This document shows, in pieces, positions 18,470-26,647 of a stretch of 64,000 bases of DNA. A model generated the notes under the pieces. The model was given only the letters and a program-made list of their open reading frames with translations. It had not been told where the DNA came from and did not search any database. Source of the DNA: Cupriavidus basilensis (GTDB taxonomy: Bacteria; Pseudomonadota; Gammaproteobacteria; Burkholderiales; Burkholderiaceae); contig NZ_CP062804.1 in NCBI RefSeq assembly GCF_008801925.2, positions 1,178,001 through 1,242,000 of the forward strand, in the 5' to 3' direction. Position 1 is the first letter of the stretch. Each line of letters opens with the position of its first letter. The position numbers and the translations under genes were made by a program.

Positions 18470-19099
18470 CTAGGACACCCTCGGCATGGCCAGCAGCCTC
18501 AGCGCCAGCAGCGCCAGCACCACGGCAAGCCCGTATTTCTGGAACACGGCGGCACGCGGGTTGCGGCTCAGGAACCGCTGTGCCGACCCGCCAGCCGCGC
18601 CCAGCAGGCCGTGGAACACGGTGCTGATCGCCGTCAGCACGCAGCCCAGGACAATCAGCTGCCGGGCCACGTTGCCTTTTCCCGGGTCCACGAACTGCGG
18701 CAGGAAGACCATGAAGAACAGCAACGCTTTCGGATTCAGCAAGCTGTTCAGCGTAGCGCGGAAAAACACCGATTTCAACGAGGCCTGCCGGGTCACCGCG
18801 CCCAGCGGCAGCAGCGGGCGGCGCAGCGCTTTCCAGGCCATCCACAGCAGGTACAGGGCCCCCGCATAACGGATCAGGTCGAGCGCCGGGGTCCAGGCGG
18901 CAATTGCGGCGGTGATGCCGGTTGCCGTCAGGACGGTCAGCACGAGGTCTGCCGCGGCAATGCCGAGCGCGGCCGCCGCGCCGCCGCCGGGGCCGTAGGT
19001 GACGCCGTGTGCCATGACGAAGGCCATGTTTGGCCCGGGTGACAGCAGCAGCGCCATCACGGCCGCGGCGAACACCGACAAGGTAGCGAATTCGGTCAT
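18470..19099 (-). CDS. LysE/RhtB-family amino-acid exporter
   Basis: A 209-residue membrane protein with six predicted helices. The N terminus MTEFATLSVFAAAVMALLLS followed by PGPNMAFVMAHG is the LysE-family start, and SLLNPKALLFFMVFLPQFVDP is the conserved mid-protein loop (quoted in part). It exports amino acids or homoserine-lactone-like compounds. The ATG at 19099 is preferred to an earlier in-frame start at 19198 that would add 33 non-family residues. It is divergent from a MocR regulator that probably controls it. Confidence 0.9.
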   Translation of the reverse strand: MTEFATLSVFAAAVMALLLSPGPNMAFVMAHGVTYGPGGGAAAALGIAAADLVLTVLTATGITAAIAAWTPALDLIRYAGALYLLWMAWKALRRPLLPLGAVTRQASLKSVFFRATLNSLLNPKALLFFMVFLPQFVDPGKGNVARQLIVLGCVLTAISTVFHGLLGAAGGSAQRFLSRNPRAAVFQKYGLAVVLALLALRLLAMPRVS

Positions 19100-19159
19100 G
19101 CCCAGGTTTCCAGATAGCTCCGCAGAGCCCTTTACGTTGTCGAGGCTGGTAGCGTAATC

Positions 19160-19199
19160 TTTGTGCCTGATACAAACAAAAAATTGTTCTAGATACAAA
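19160..19199. promoter_or_regulatory. candidate MocR operator: two GATACAAA direct repeats
   Basis: GATACAAA occurs at 19169-19176 and 19192-19199, starts 23 bp apart (about two helical turns), inside an AT-rich stretch between the divergent lysE-type and MocR genes. The first copy also forms TTTGT-N7-ACAAA. MocR-type regulators are known to bind direct repeats in such divergent spacers. Confidence 0.5.
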
Positions 19200-19231
19200 G
19201 AACGATCCGATCAAGGCGCGCAGGCCAAGGC

Positions 19232-20557
19232 ATGATCCCAGCCCGGTACAAAACCATCATGGACGAGATCGCGGGGCGCATTCGCGAGGGGGGGCTGCCG
19301 CCAGGCACGCAATTGCCGACCGTTCGCGCCTTGATGAAGCAGCATGGCATCGCCCTGGCCACCGCATCGCGCATCTACCGGGAGCTGGAGTCCATCGGGC
19401 TGGTCGTCGGCGAGACCGGCCGTGGTACTTTCGTGCGCGACACCTCGCTGCCGCGCGGCCTGGGCCTGGAGCAGCACCCGGTGCGTTTCGGCGCGGTCGA
19501 TCTCACCTTCAACTATCCGTCCTTGCCGGGCCAGGCCGACATGCTGCGCGACGGCCTGCGCACCATCGCGGCCTCGGGGGACCTCGATGCGCTGCTGCAT
19601 TCGGCGCCCCAGGGCGGGCGGGTGCACGAACGGCAGAGCGCGGCCAGGCACCTGCGCAACCGGGGCATCCGGGTGGGCGGCGAGCAGGTGCTCATCGTCA
19701 ATGGCGCGCAGCAGGGCCTCGCCGTGGCGGTCATGGGGCTGCTCAAGCCGGGCGATGTCCTGGCGGTGGACGCGCTGACCTATCCCGGCATGAAACGGCT
19801 CGCACAGTCGCACCGTCTTGACCTGGAGGCGGTGCCGCACACGGTGGACGGCATGGACCTGGAGCATCTGGCAGCGCTATGCAAGCGGCGTCCGGTGCGC
19901 GCCGTCTACGCCATGCCTACGATGCACAACCCACTGGGCACGGTGATGGCTGAGCCATCCCGGGTCCGGCTTGCCGAGCTCGCCGGGAAGCATGATTTCC
20001 TGGTCATCGAAGATGGCGCCTATGCCTTCCTGGCCGAGCCGGCACCCAAGCCTGTCTTTACCTACGCGCCTGAACGCACGATTTATGTCTCGGGGCTGTC
20101 CAAGAGCGTCGCGTCCGGCTTGCGCGTGGGCTTTGTCGCCGCGCCCCTTGCGCTGGTGCCGGCGCTGGAGGGGGCGATCCGCGTCTCGACATGGAACACG
20201 CCCACGCTGACCGTGGCGCTGGGTTGCCATTGGATCGAGGCCGGACTGGTCGACGAACTCGAGGACCGCAAGCGCAAGGACGCGCGGCTGCGGCAAAGCC
20301 TGGCGCGCCGCGTGCTGCGCGGTTGCGATATCAAAGCGCATCGCGCTTCCTACTATCTCTGGCTGACCTTGCCGGAAGACCTGCGCGCGGATCGCGTCGC
20401 CGCTGGCCTGGCGCGCGAAGGCGTCCTGGTGACGACGGCCCAGCCGTTTGCGGCCACGCCACGCGTGCCGCATGCGCTGCGCCTGGCGATCGGCTCCATC
20501 TCGCAGGAAGCGCTGGAGGACGCGTTGGTCAAAGTGCGCCGGGCGGTGCTCGGCTAG
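19232..20557 (+). CDS. MocR-type regulator (GntR HTH fused to class I aminotransferase fold)
   Basis: A 441-residue regulator. Residues 1-70 are a GntR winged helix (IMDEIAGRIREGGLPPGTQL, then LPTVRALMKQHGIALATASRIYRELE, quoted in parts). The rest is a PLP-dependent aminotransferase fold with YAMPTMHNPLGTVM, the aspartate in VIEDGAYAFL and the PLP lysine in SGLSKSVASGLRVG. Such proteins use PLP as a ligand sensor. It is divergent from the LysE exporter and likely controls it in response to an amino acid. PdxR-like control of vitamin B6 synthesis is less likely as no pdx gene is adjacent. Confidence 0.9.
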   Translation: MIPARYKTIMDEIAGRIREGGLPPGTQLPTVRALMKQHGIALATASRIYRELESIGLVVGETGRGTFVRDTSLPRGLGLEQHPVRFGAVDLTFNYPSLPGQADMLRDGLRTIAASGDLDALLHSAPQGGRVHERQSAARHLRNRGIRVGGEQVLIVNGAQQGLAVAVMGLLKPGDVLAVDALTYPGMKRLAQSHRLDLEAVPHTVDGMDLEHLAALCKRRPVRAVYAMPTMHNPLGTVMAEPSRVRLAELAGKHDFLVIEDGAYAFLAEPAPKPVFTYAPERTIYVSGLSKSVASGLRVGFVAAPLALVPALEGAIRVSTWNTPTLTVALGCHWIEAGLVDELEDRKRKDARLRQSLARRVLRGCDIKAHRASYYLWLTLPEDLRADRVAAGLAREGVLVTTAQPFAATPRVPHALRLAIGSISQEALEDALVKVRRAVLG

Positions 20558-20748
20558 AAGGATAGCTTTCTCCGACCGTGATTCCAACGGTGCCGGCCTA
20601 TAGTGCAACCGGGGGGCGACGCGGTGGCGTGGTCCCCCGAAAAAGTAGCACATGGGTGGGGCGGGGTGGGGGCCCGCCGCCGCGTGCAGCGGGGCGGTCC
20701 GCCCTTGCGACACCTGCGGCCGATGTCCAATGTTCAAGGAGCAGCATC

Positions 20749-21054
20749 ATGTTGATAGCCAGGTGGCAGATCGATGCCCGTTTCGGGCACAAGCAAGAAG
20801 TCATCGAGCGCCTGCAGGCATGGGCGCGCGAGATCGCCCCGCAAGCCGGCCTCGTCACCGGACGCTTGCTGACCGGCTCGATCGGCGCGCTCGAGGCCAC
20901 GGTGATCCACGACTGGGAAGTGAACAACCTCGGCGAGCTGGATAGCGCCTGGGCCCGGCTCGCGTCGATACCTGCCCACGCGCAATGGGGCAAGGAGCTG
21001 GAACCGTTCGTCGTCTCCGGCACCGCGCGCTGGGAAATCTATCGCGTGGTCTGA
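20749..21054 (+). CDS. small dimeric alpha/beta-barrel-like protein, function unknown
   Basis: A 101-residue protein beginning MLIARWQIDARFGHKQEVIE and ending VVSGTARWEIYRVV. The alternation of an N-terminal strand, a long helix with two Trp, and a strand holding ATVIHDWEV is reminiscent of ferredoxin-like dimeric barrels, but I cannot assign a family. The ATG at 20749 is supported by an AAGGAG site eight bases upstream. It stands alone before the FeaR-like regulator. Confidence 0.7.
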   Translation: MLIARWQIDARFGHKQEVIERLQAWAREIAPQAGLVTGRLLTGSIGALEATVIHDWEVNNLGELDSAWARLASIPAHAQWGKELEPFVVSGTARWEIYRVV

Positions 21055-21238
21055 TATCAAAAGTGACGCTGGCTTCGCACGTTTGCCGCCGTGCTGGCCG
21101 GCGCGCCTGCGTGATTGTTCCCATTGTCGGCTCACGGGCTTTCCATTAGGCTTTGCAACCACCTTCGAGGCCTCCGGCGCGTTCCCTGCATGTTCGCTGC
21201 ATGTTGCCCAGACACCGCCGGCTACTGGAGATGTCCTG

Positions 21239-22273
21239 ATGCCCGCAGCGCAGCACCTGCAGCAGACGCCGGCGCGGTTGACCACCGTGACCTTCGATCA
21301 ATGGCGTGAAGCCATCGACACCAGTTTCCTGCCGCTCGATTATTCGCGCCAGACGCGCGGGGGCTTTCATTGCCACGTCAGCTATGCGCGTTTCGGCGCC
21401 AGCGCGGTGGCAGACATGGATGTCGACGCGCACCGTGTTGCGCGCGAGTCCCGGCACGTGGCGGCATCCGACGCGGGTTTCTTCAAGATCTTCTGGCAGC
21501 TCAGCGGGCGCAGCCGCGTGGCGCAGCGCGGCAACGAGGCCTCGCTGGAGCCGGGCATGTGGTCGATCTACGATACCGCGCAGCCCTATAGCATCGAGAT
21601 GGCGGACCGCTGCCGGGTGCTGGTGCTGCTGGTGCCGCAGGAACGCGCCTTCGGCTGGCGCCAGGCAGCGACCAGCCTGGGCGGCCGGGCGCTGCGCGGG
21701 GAGGGCGCGGCGCGCATCGCACTGTCGGCGCTGGGCGCCATGCTGCATGACACCTGCGCGGGGCACCTGCTGGATCATCAAGGCCAGATCGTGTTGCAGG
21801 ATTCCGTGGTTTCATTGATGGAGACGGCGCTGCAAGGCGCCGGCACGCCGCTGCCGCCGGCCCTTGGCGATGGCGGGGACGCTGCCGTGGCGCGGCATCT
21901 TGGCGAAGCGCGCATGCGCCGGCTGGCCGAGTTCATCGATGCGCATCTGCATGATCCGGCGCTTTCGGCGCAACGGCTGGCGGCAGTGCTGAACGTGTCG
22001 CGCCGCACGTTGTACAACCTGTTTCGTGAGTCCGGGCAGACCCCGCATGCCTATATCCTGTCGCGCCGGTTGCGGCAGGCGGCGGCGCGGCTGGCGGGCA
22101 GCGGCGACGCCGGGCGCAGCATTACCGAGATTGCTTTTGCGCTGGGGTTTGGCGATGCGGCGCATTTCAGCCGGGTCTTCCATGAGCGGTTCGGGATGAG
22201 TCCGACGCAGTGGCGGCAGCAGAATGCGGGGGGGAAGGGGGGCTTTGCTGCGACTGCAATTGCAACGGATTGA
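21239..22273 (+). CDS. FeaR-like AraC-family activator
   Basis: A 344-residue regulator with an N-terminal ligand domain of the AraC_binding_2 type (FDQWREAIDTSFLPLDY, then FFKIFWQLSGRSRVAQRGNE and EPGMWSIYDTAQPYSIEM, each quoted to 20 or fewer) and a C-terminal double HTH (RLAAVLNVSRRTLYNLFRES; ITEIAFALGFGDAAHFSRVF). This is the layout of FeaR, which activates the phenylacetaldehyde dehydrogenase gene feaB. An aldehyde dehydrogenase gene follows 427 bp downstream, which fits. Start ATG at 21239 has a TGGAG site eight bases upstream. Confidence 0.85.
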   Translation: MPAAQHLQQTPARLTTVTFDQWREAIDTSFLPLDYSRQTRGGFHCHVSYARFGASAVADMDVDAHRVARESRHVAASDAGFFKIFWQLSGRSRVAQRGNEASLEPGMWSIYDTAQPYSIEMADRCRVLVLLVPQERAFGWRQAATSLGGRALRGEGAARIALSALGAMLHDTCAGHLLDHQGQIVLQDSVVSLMETALQGAGTPLPPALGDGGDAAVARHLGEARMRRLAEFIDAHLHDPALSAQRLAAVLNVSRRTLYNLFRESGQTPHAYILSRRLRQAAARLAGSGDAGRSITEIAFALGFGDAAHFSRVFHERFGMSPTQWRQQNAGGKGGFAATAIATD

Positions 22274-22319
22274 CTTCAACGTCAAAGGCAACTTCAACTG
22301 CCGTTTCACCACCCCTGCG

Positions 22320-22560
22320 GGGCGGCGACCTACTTTCTTGTCTTGCCAAGAAAGTAGGCAAAGAAGGCGCCCCATACGGCCTGGTACACCTTCACGGCTC
22401 GCTTCGCATCGCGTTTGGGTGATTCCCGCCCCTTCGGGCGGGAATCACGGCTACCACAGTCGGTTGATCTTGCGGCTGGTTGGCTCCCCTCTCCCACTTG
22501 TGGGAGAGCAACCGAGGGGGGAGGGCGGGCGCGCGTTGTGGCGTTGTGGTGCCGAGGGCC
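22320..22560. repeat. hairpin-rich dispersed-repeat-like intergenic block
   Basis: Three strong hairpins lie in the spacer before the aldehyde dehydrogenase gene: an 11-bp stem at 22329-22339/22348-22358 (CCTACTTTCTT), an 11-bp stem at 22421-22431/22436-22446 (GATTCCCGCCC), and an 8-bp stem at 22489-22496/22501-22508 (CTCTCCCA). The composition and stacking resemble the REP-like intergenic repeats of Burkholderiales genomes. No gene is seen in 22274-22699. Confidence 0.6.
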
Positions 22561-22699
22561 ATCGGCTTCGGCTTTAGCCTTTTCCACGCTTTGCACGCAT
22601 CGACAAGCTTTGTGCACGGCCAGACAAGCCATGATCAGGCCGTGGTGTTAACTTCGATCTCCATAACCAGGCACCAGCCAAGACCAACCGGAGACGAAG

Positions 22700-24190
22700 A
22701 TGAATGCACCCAAGGAAGCCCGCAGCGGCCTGAACCAGGCCATCCGCAATGCCATGCTGATCGACGGCGAGTGGCGCCAGGCCGAGTCCGGCGAGACCTT
22801 CGCCGTGTTCGATCCCGCCACCGGCGAGGAGATCGCGCGCGTGCCCGCGGGCGGCGCGGCGGATATCGATGCGGCGGTGGCCGCGGCCGGGCGCGCCTTT
22901 GCCGGCGGCACGTGGCGCGCCATGATGCCGGCCCAGCGCGAGCGCCTGCTGCTCAAGCTGGCCGACCTGGTCGAGCAGCACGGCGACGAACTGGCCCGGC
23001 TTGAAACCCTCAACAACGGCAAGCTGCTGGCGTTCTCGCAAGGCCTGGAGGTGGGCGGCAGCGCGCAATGGCTGCGCTACATGGCCGGCTGGGCCACCAA
23101 GATCGAAGGCAGCACGCTGGACGTATCGGTACCGTTTCCCCCGGGCACGCGCTATAGCGCCATGACCCGGCGCTCGCCGGTGGGTGTGGTGGGCGCCATC
23201 GTACCGTGGAATTTCCCCTTGCTGATGGCGGTCTGGAAGATCGCGCCGGCCCTGGCTTGCGGCTGCACCGTGGTGCTCAAGCCGGCCGAGGAAACGCCGC
23301 TGACCGCGCTGCGGCTGGCCGAGCTGGCGCTGGAAGCGGGCTTCCCGCCGGGCGTGCTGAACGTGGTGACCGGCGACGGCGTGCCCGGCGCGGCGCTGGT
23401 GGCGCATCCCGGCGTCAACAAGATTACCTTCACCGGTTCGACCGAAGTGGGGCGCCTGATCGGTGCGCGCTGCGGCCAGGATATTCGCCGCGTGTCGCTG
23501 GAGCTCGGCGGCAAGAGCCCGGTCATCGTGCTGGACGACTGCGATCCCGCGCATGCCATCCAGGGCGCGGCCGGCGCCATCTTCCTCAACCAGGGCCAGG
23601 TCTGCACGGCCGGCTCGCGCCTGTACGTGGCGCGCCGCCACTATGACCAGGTGGTCGAGGGGCTGGGCAAGGTGGCCAATGCCACGGTGCTGGGCTCCGG
23701 GCTCGATCCCGCCAGCCAGATGGGGCCGCTGGTGTCGTCGCGTCACCGCGACAAGGTCATGGGGCTGATCGGCACCGGGCGCAGCGAAGGCGCGGAGATC
23801 GTCGCGGGGGGCACTGCGCTGGACCGCCCCGGCTATTTCGTGCGGCCAACCGTGGTGGCCAACGCTGCATGCAAGGACCTGACGCTGGTGCGCGAGGAAG
23901 TCTTCGGCCCGGTGGTGGTGGCCATGCCGTTTGACGACCCCGAGGCCGTGCTGGCCGAGGCCAACCGGTCCGAGTACGGCCTGGGCGCCAGCATCTGGAG
24001 CAATGACTTGCGCGCGGTGCAGCGGCTGGTCGATGGCCTGGATGCCGGCACGGTCTGGGTCAATACACACAACATCGTGGACCCCAACATGCCTTTTGGT
24101 GGATACAAGGCCTCCGGGGTCGGCCGCGAGCATGGCCGCTCCGCCATCGAGGCCTATACCGAGATCAAGTCGGTCTGCATGGCGTACTGA
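22700..24190 (+). CDS. NAD-dependent aldehyde dehydrogenase (phenylacetaldehyde-dehydrogenase-like)
   Basis: A 496-residue class I/II aldehyde dehydrogenase. Visible motifs: VPWNFPLLM, FTGSTEVGR (coenzyme loop), the general base Glu268 in LELGGKSP, the nucleophile Cys302 in NQGQVCTAG, and EEVFGPVV. It oxidises an aldehyde to the acid in the cytosol. Position between a FeaR-like activator and a PQQ alcohol dehydrogenase suggests the aldehyde comes from a primary alcohol or an arylalkylamine. FeaB/StyD-type phenylacetaldehyde is the best guess but the substrate cannot be read directly. Confidence 0.92.
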   Translation: MNAPKEARSGLNQAIRNAMLIDGEWRQAESGETFAVFDPATGEEIARVPAGGAADIDAAVAAAGRAFAGGTWRAMMPAQRERLLLKLADLVEQHGDELARLETLNNGKLLAFSQGLEVGGSAQWLRYMAGWATKIEGSTLDVSVPFPPGTRYSAMTRRSPVGVVGAIVPWNFPLLMAVWKIAPALACGCTVVLKPAEETPLTALRLAELALEAGFPPGVLNVVTGDGVPGAALVAHPGVNKITFTGSTEVGRLIGARCGQDIRRVSLELGGKSPVIVLDDCDPAHAIQGAAGAIFLNQGQVCTAGSRLYVARRHYDQVVEGLGKVANATVLGSGLDPASQMGPLVSSRHRDKVMGLIGTGRSEGAEIVAGGTALDRPGYFVRPTVVANAACKDLTLVREEVFGPVVVAMPFDDPEAVLAEANRSEYGLGASIWSNDLRAVQRLVDGLDAGTVWVNTHNIVDPNMPFGGYKASGVGREHGRSAIEAYTEIKSVCMAY

Positions 24191-24227
24191 GCGGCATCGC
24201 CGCGCGTGGTGGGGGCGTTCGCTCTGC

Positions 24228-24256
24228 GGGTAATCCCGAGTGGGTAAAACCTACCC
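24228..24256. promoter_or_regulatory. candidate operator: GGGTA repeats with dyad before the PQQ dehydrogenase gene
   Basis: GGGTA occurs at 24228-24232 and 24242-24246 (14 bp apart), and the second copy pairs with TACCC at 24252-24256 as GGGTA-N5-TACCC. It lies about 130 bp before the dehydrogenase start and 40 bp after the aldehyde dehydrogenase stop. The binding protein is unknown. Confidence 0.35.
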
Positions 24257-24384
24257 CTGCGGCCATTCTTAGATACTGCTGCAAACCGGTGGCGCGACGG
24301 GCGATGTCCGTCGCGCCATTGGCCAGCCGCTGGCATAGAACCAGCCTGGCTTCCCCCCAAGAAGAAGCAAGAAGAGGAGACACA

Positions 24385-26586
24385 ATGAGCCAAGAACCCG
24401 AGCGGGTTTTCTCCTGCTGGCCGCGCGTTGCGCAGCGCGCCGGCAATCAAGCAGGCCTGTCACGCAAGGTGGCATTGCTGGTCGCGGGGCTGGCGGCGTT
24501 CTCGCTGGCGGCGGCGCAGGCCAAGCCGACGGCCAAGGTGGCCAGCGCCGATCACATCCGTAGCGTCACCCGAGGCGTCGACGGCGCCTTTATCGAAGGC
24601 AACGCCGCCAAGACACCCGACTGGCCCAGCTACGGCCTGGACTACGCGGAAACCCGCTTCAGCCGGCTCTCGCAGATCAATGCCGACAACGTGAAGGACC
24701 TCGGGCTGGCCTGGTCCTACGATCTTGAATCCACGCGCGGGGTGGAAGCCACGCCGCTGGTGGTCAACGGCATCATGTACGTCAGCGCGTCATGGAGCGT
24801 GGTGCATGCCATCGACACCCGCAGCGGCAAGCGCATCTGGACCTTCGACCCGAAGGTCGACAAGTCGATCGGCTACAAGGGCTGCTGCGACGTGGTCAAT
24901 CGCGGCGTGGCGCTGTACCAGGGCAAGGTCTTTGTCGCCTCCTATGATGGCCGCCTGATCGCGCTCGATGCCGGCACCGGCCGCAAGCTGTGGGAGAAGG
25001 ACACCATCATCGACCGCACCCACTCGTACACCATCACCGGCGCGCCGCGGGTGTTCAAGGGCAAGGTCATCATCGGCAACGGCGGTGCCGAGTACGGCGT
25101 GCGCGGCTATATCACCGCCTACGATGCCGGCACCGGCGAGCAGAAATGGCGCTGGTTCACCGTGCCCGGCGACCCCAGCAAGCCGTTCGAGGACGAGTCG
25201 ATGGCCAAGGCGGCCAAGACCTGGGACCCGGCCGGCAAGTACTGGGAAGCCGGAGGCGGTGGCACCGCATGGGACACGCTGGCCTTCGACCCCGAGCTCA
25301 ACCTGATGTACGTGGGCACCGGCAACGGCTCGCCCTGGTCGCGCAGCAAGCGCAGCCCGGCCGGCGGCGACAATCTTTACCTGGCCTCCATCGTCGCGCT
25401 GGATCCGGATACCGGCAAATACGTCTGGCACTACCAGGAGACGCCCGGCGACAACTGGGACTACACCTCCACCCAGCCCATGATCCTGGCCGACCTGAAT
25501 ATTGGCGGCAAGGCGCGCAAGGTCATCCTGCACGCGCCCAAGAACGGCTTCTTCTTCGTCATCGACCGTACCAACGGCCAGTTCATCTCGGCCAAGAACT
25601 TCGTCGACGTGAACTGGGCCAGCGGCTACGACCAGAACGGCCGCCCGATCGAGCTGCCGGAGGCACGCGCCACCGACAAGCCCTATGACGCCATCCCCGG
25701 GCCCTACGGCGCGCACAACTGGCATCCGATGTCGTTCAACCCGCAGACCGGCCTGGTCTACCTGCCCGCGCAGCATGTGCCGCTCAACCTGATGGACGAC
25801 AAGAACTGGACGTTCAACGGCAAGCAGCCCGGCCAGCCGCACGGCAACGTGGGATGGAACACGGCGAAGTTCCTCAATGCAGAGCCGCCCACCAGCCAGC
25901 CCTTCGGGCGCCTGATCGCCTGGGACCCGGTGCAGCAAAAGGCCGTCTGGACGCAGGAGCAGGTTTCGCCGTGGAACGGCGGCACGCTCACCACCGCCGG
26001 CAACCTCGTGTTCCAGGGCACGGCCGATGGCCGCTTCATCGCCTACAACGCCACCACCGGCGCGAAGCTGTGGGAATCGCCCACGGGCACCGGCGTGATC
26101 GCGGCGCCCGTGAGCTATCTGGTGGACGGCAAGCAGTACGTGTCCGTCGCCGTCGGCTGGGGTGGCGTCTATGGGCAGGCCCAGCGCGCCACCGAGCGGC
26201 AAGGGCCGGGCACGGTCTACACCTTCGCGGTTGGCGGCAAGGCGCCGATGCCCGCGTTCGTGCAGTACCGCGCGGGTGAACTGCTGTCAGGCGTGAAGTA
26301 CGACCCGGCCAACGTCGCGGCCGGCACGGCGCTCTACGTCAGCAACTGCGTGCTCTGCCATGGCGTGCCCGGCGTGGATCGCGGCGGCAATATTCCCAAC
26401 CTCGGCTATATGAATACCGCCTATATTCAAAATCTCGACAAGTTCATCTTCAAGGGACCCGCCATGGCGCGCGGCATGCCGGACTTCACCGGCAAGCTGA
26501 GCGCGGACGATGTCGAGAAGATCAAGGCGTTTATCCAGGGCACCGCCGACGCCATTCGGCCCAAGGCGCAGGCAATGGCCAAGTAG
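24385..26586 (+). CDS. PQQ- and haem c-dependent alcohol dehydrogenase (type II quinohaemoprotein)
   Basis: A 733-residue periplasmic enzyme that oxidises alcohols and passes electrons to a cytochrome or copper protein. A signal-type hydrophobic segment spans residues ~28-46. The beta-propeller has tryptophan-docking repeats (GKRIWTFDP, GRKLWEKD, TGKYVWHYQ) and the PQQ-site vicinal disulphide Cys167-Cys168 in GYKGCCDV. The C-terminal cytochrome domain has the haem motif Cys655-V-L-Cys658-His659. The catalytic Asp359 (NWDYT) is followed at +2 by Thr, not Asp, which predicts a calcium rather than lanthanide enzyme. Start ATG 24385 has a GAGGAG site. A PQQ receptor gene follows. Confidence 0.95.
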   Translation: MSQEPERVFSCWPRVAQRAGNQAGLSRKVALLVAGLAAFSLAAAQAKPTAKVASADHIRSVTRGVDGAFIEGNAAKTPDWPSYGLDYAETRFSRLSQINADNVKDLGLAWSYDLESTRGVEATPLVVNGIMYVSASWSVVHAIDTRSGKRIWTFDPKVDKSIGYKGCCDVVNRGVALYQGKVFVASYDGRLIALDAGTGRKLWEKDTIIDRTHSYTITGAPRVFKGKVIIGNGGAEYGVRGYITAYDAGTGEQKWRWFTVPGDPSKPFEDESMAKAAKTWDPAGKYWEAGGGGTAWDTLAFDPELNLMYVGTGNGSPWSRSKRSPAGGDNLYLASIVALDPDTGKYVWHYQETPGDNWDYTSTQPMILADLNIGGKARKVILHAPKNGFFFVIDRTNGQFISAKNFVDVNWASGYDQNGRPIELPEARATDKPYDAIPGPYGAHNWHPMSFNPQTGLVYLPAQHVPLNLMDDKNWTFNGKQPGQPHGNVGWNTAKFLNAEPPTSQPFGRLIAWDPVQQKAVWTQEQVSPWNGGTLTTAGNLVFQGTADGRFIAYNATTGAKLWESPTGTGVIAAPVSYLVDGKQYVSVAVGWGGVYGQAQRATERQGPGTVYTFAVGGKAPMPAFVQYRAGELLSGVKYDPANVAAGTALYVSNCVLCHGVPGVDRGGNIPNLGYMNTAYIQNLDKFIFKGPAMARGMPDFTGKLSADDVEKIKAFIQGTADAIRPKAQAMAK

Positions 26587-26647
26587 CGACCGGGCGGGCC
26601 GCCCGCTCGGCAGCAAAGGAAGTCATCAACAAACTCAGGGCAGGGAT

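Noticed and set aside
24330..24350. Sigma-54 promoter before the PQQ dehydrogenase gene (TGGCAT...CAGCC)
   Set aside because: Only GG and GC are matched; the -12 element lacks TTGC.
24385..26586. Lanthanide-dependent alcohol dehydrogenase
   Set aside because: The residue two after the catalytic Asp359 is Thr361; lanthanide enzymes have Asp there.
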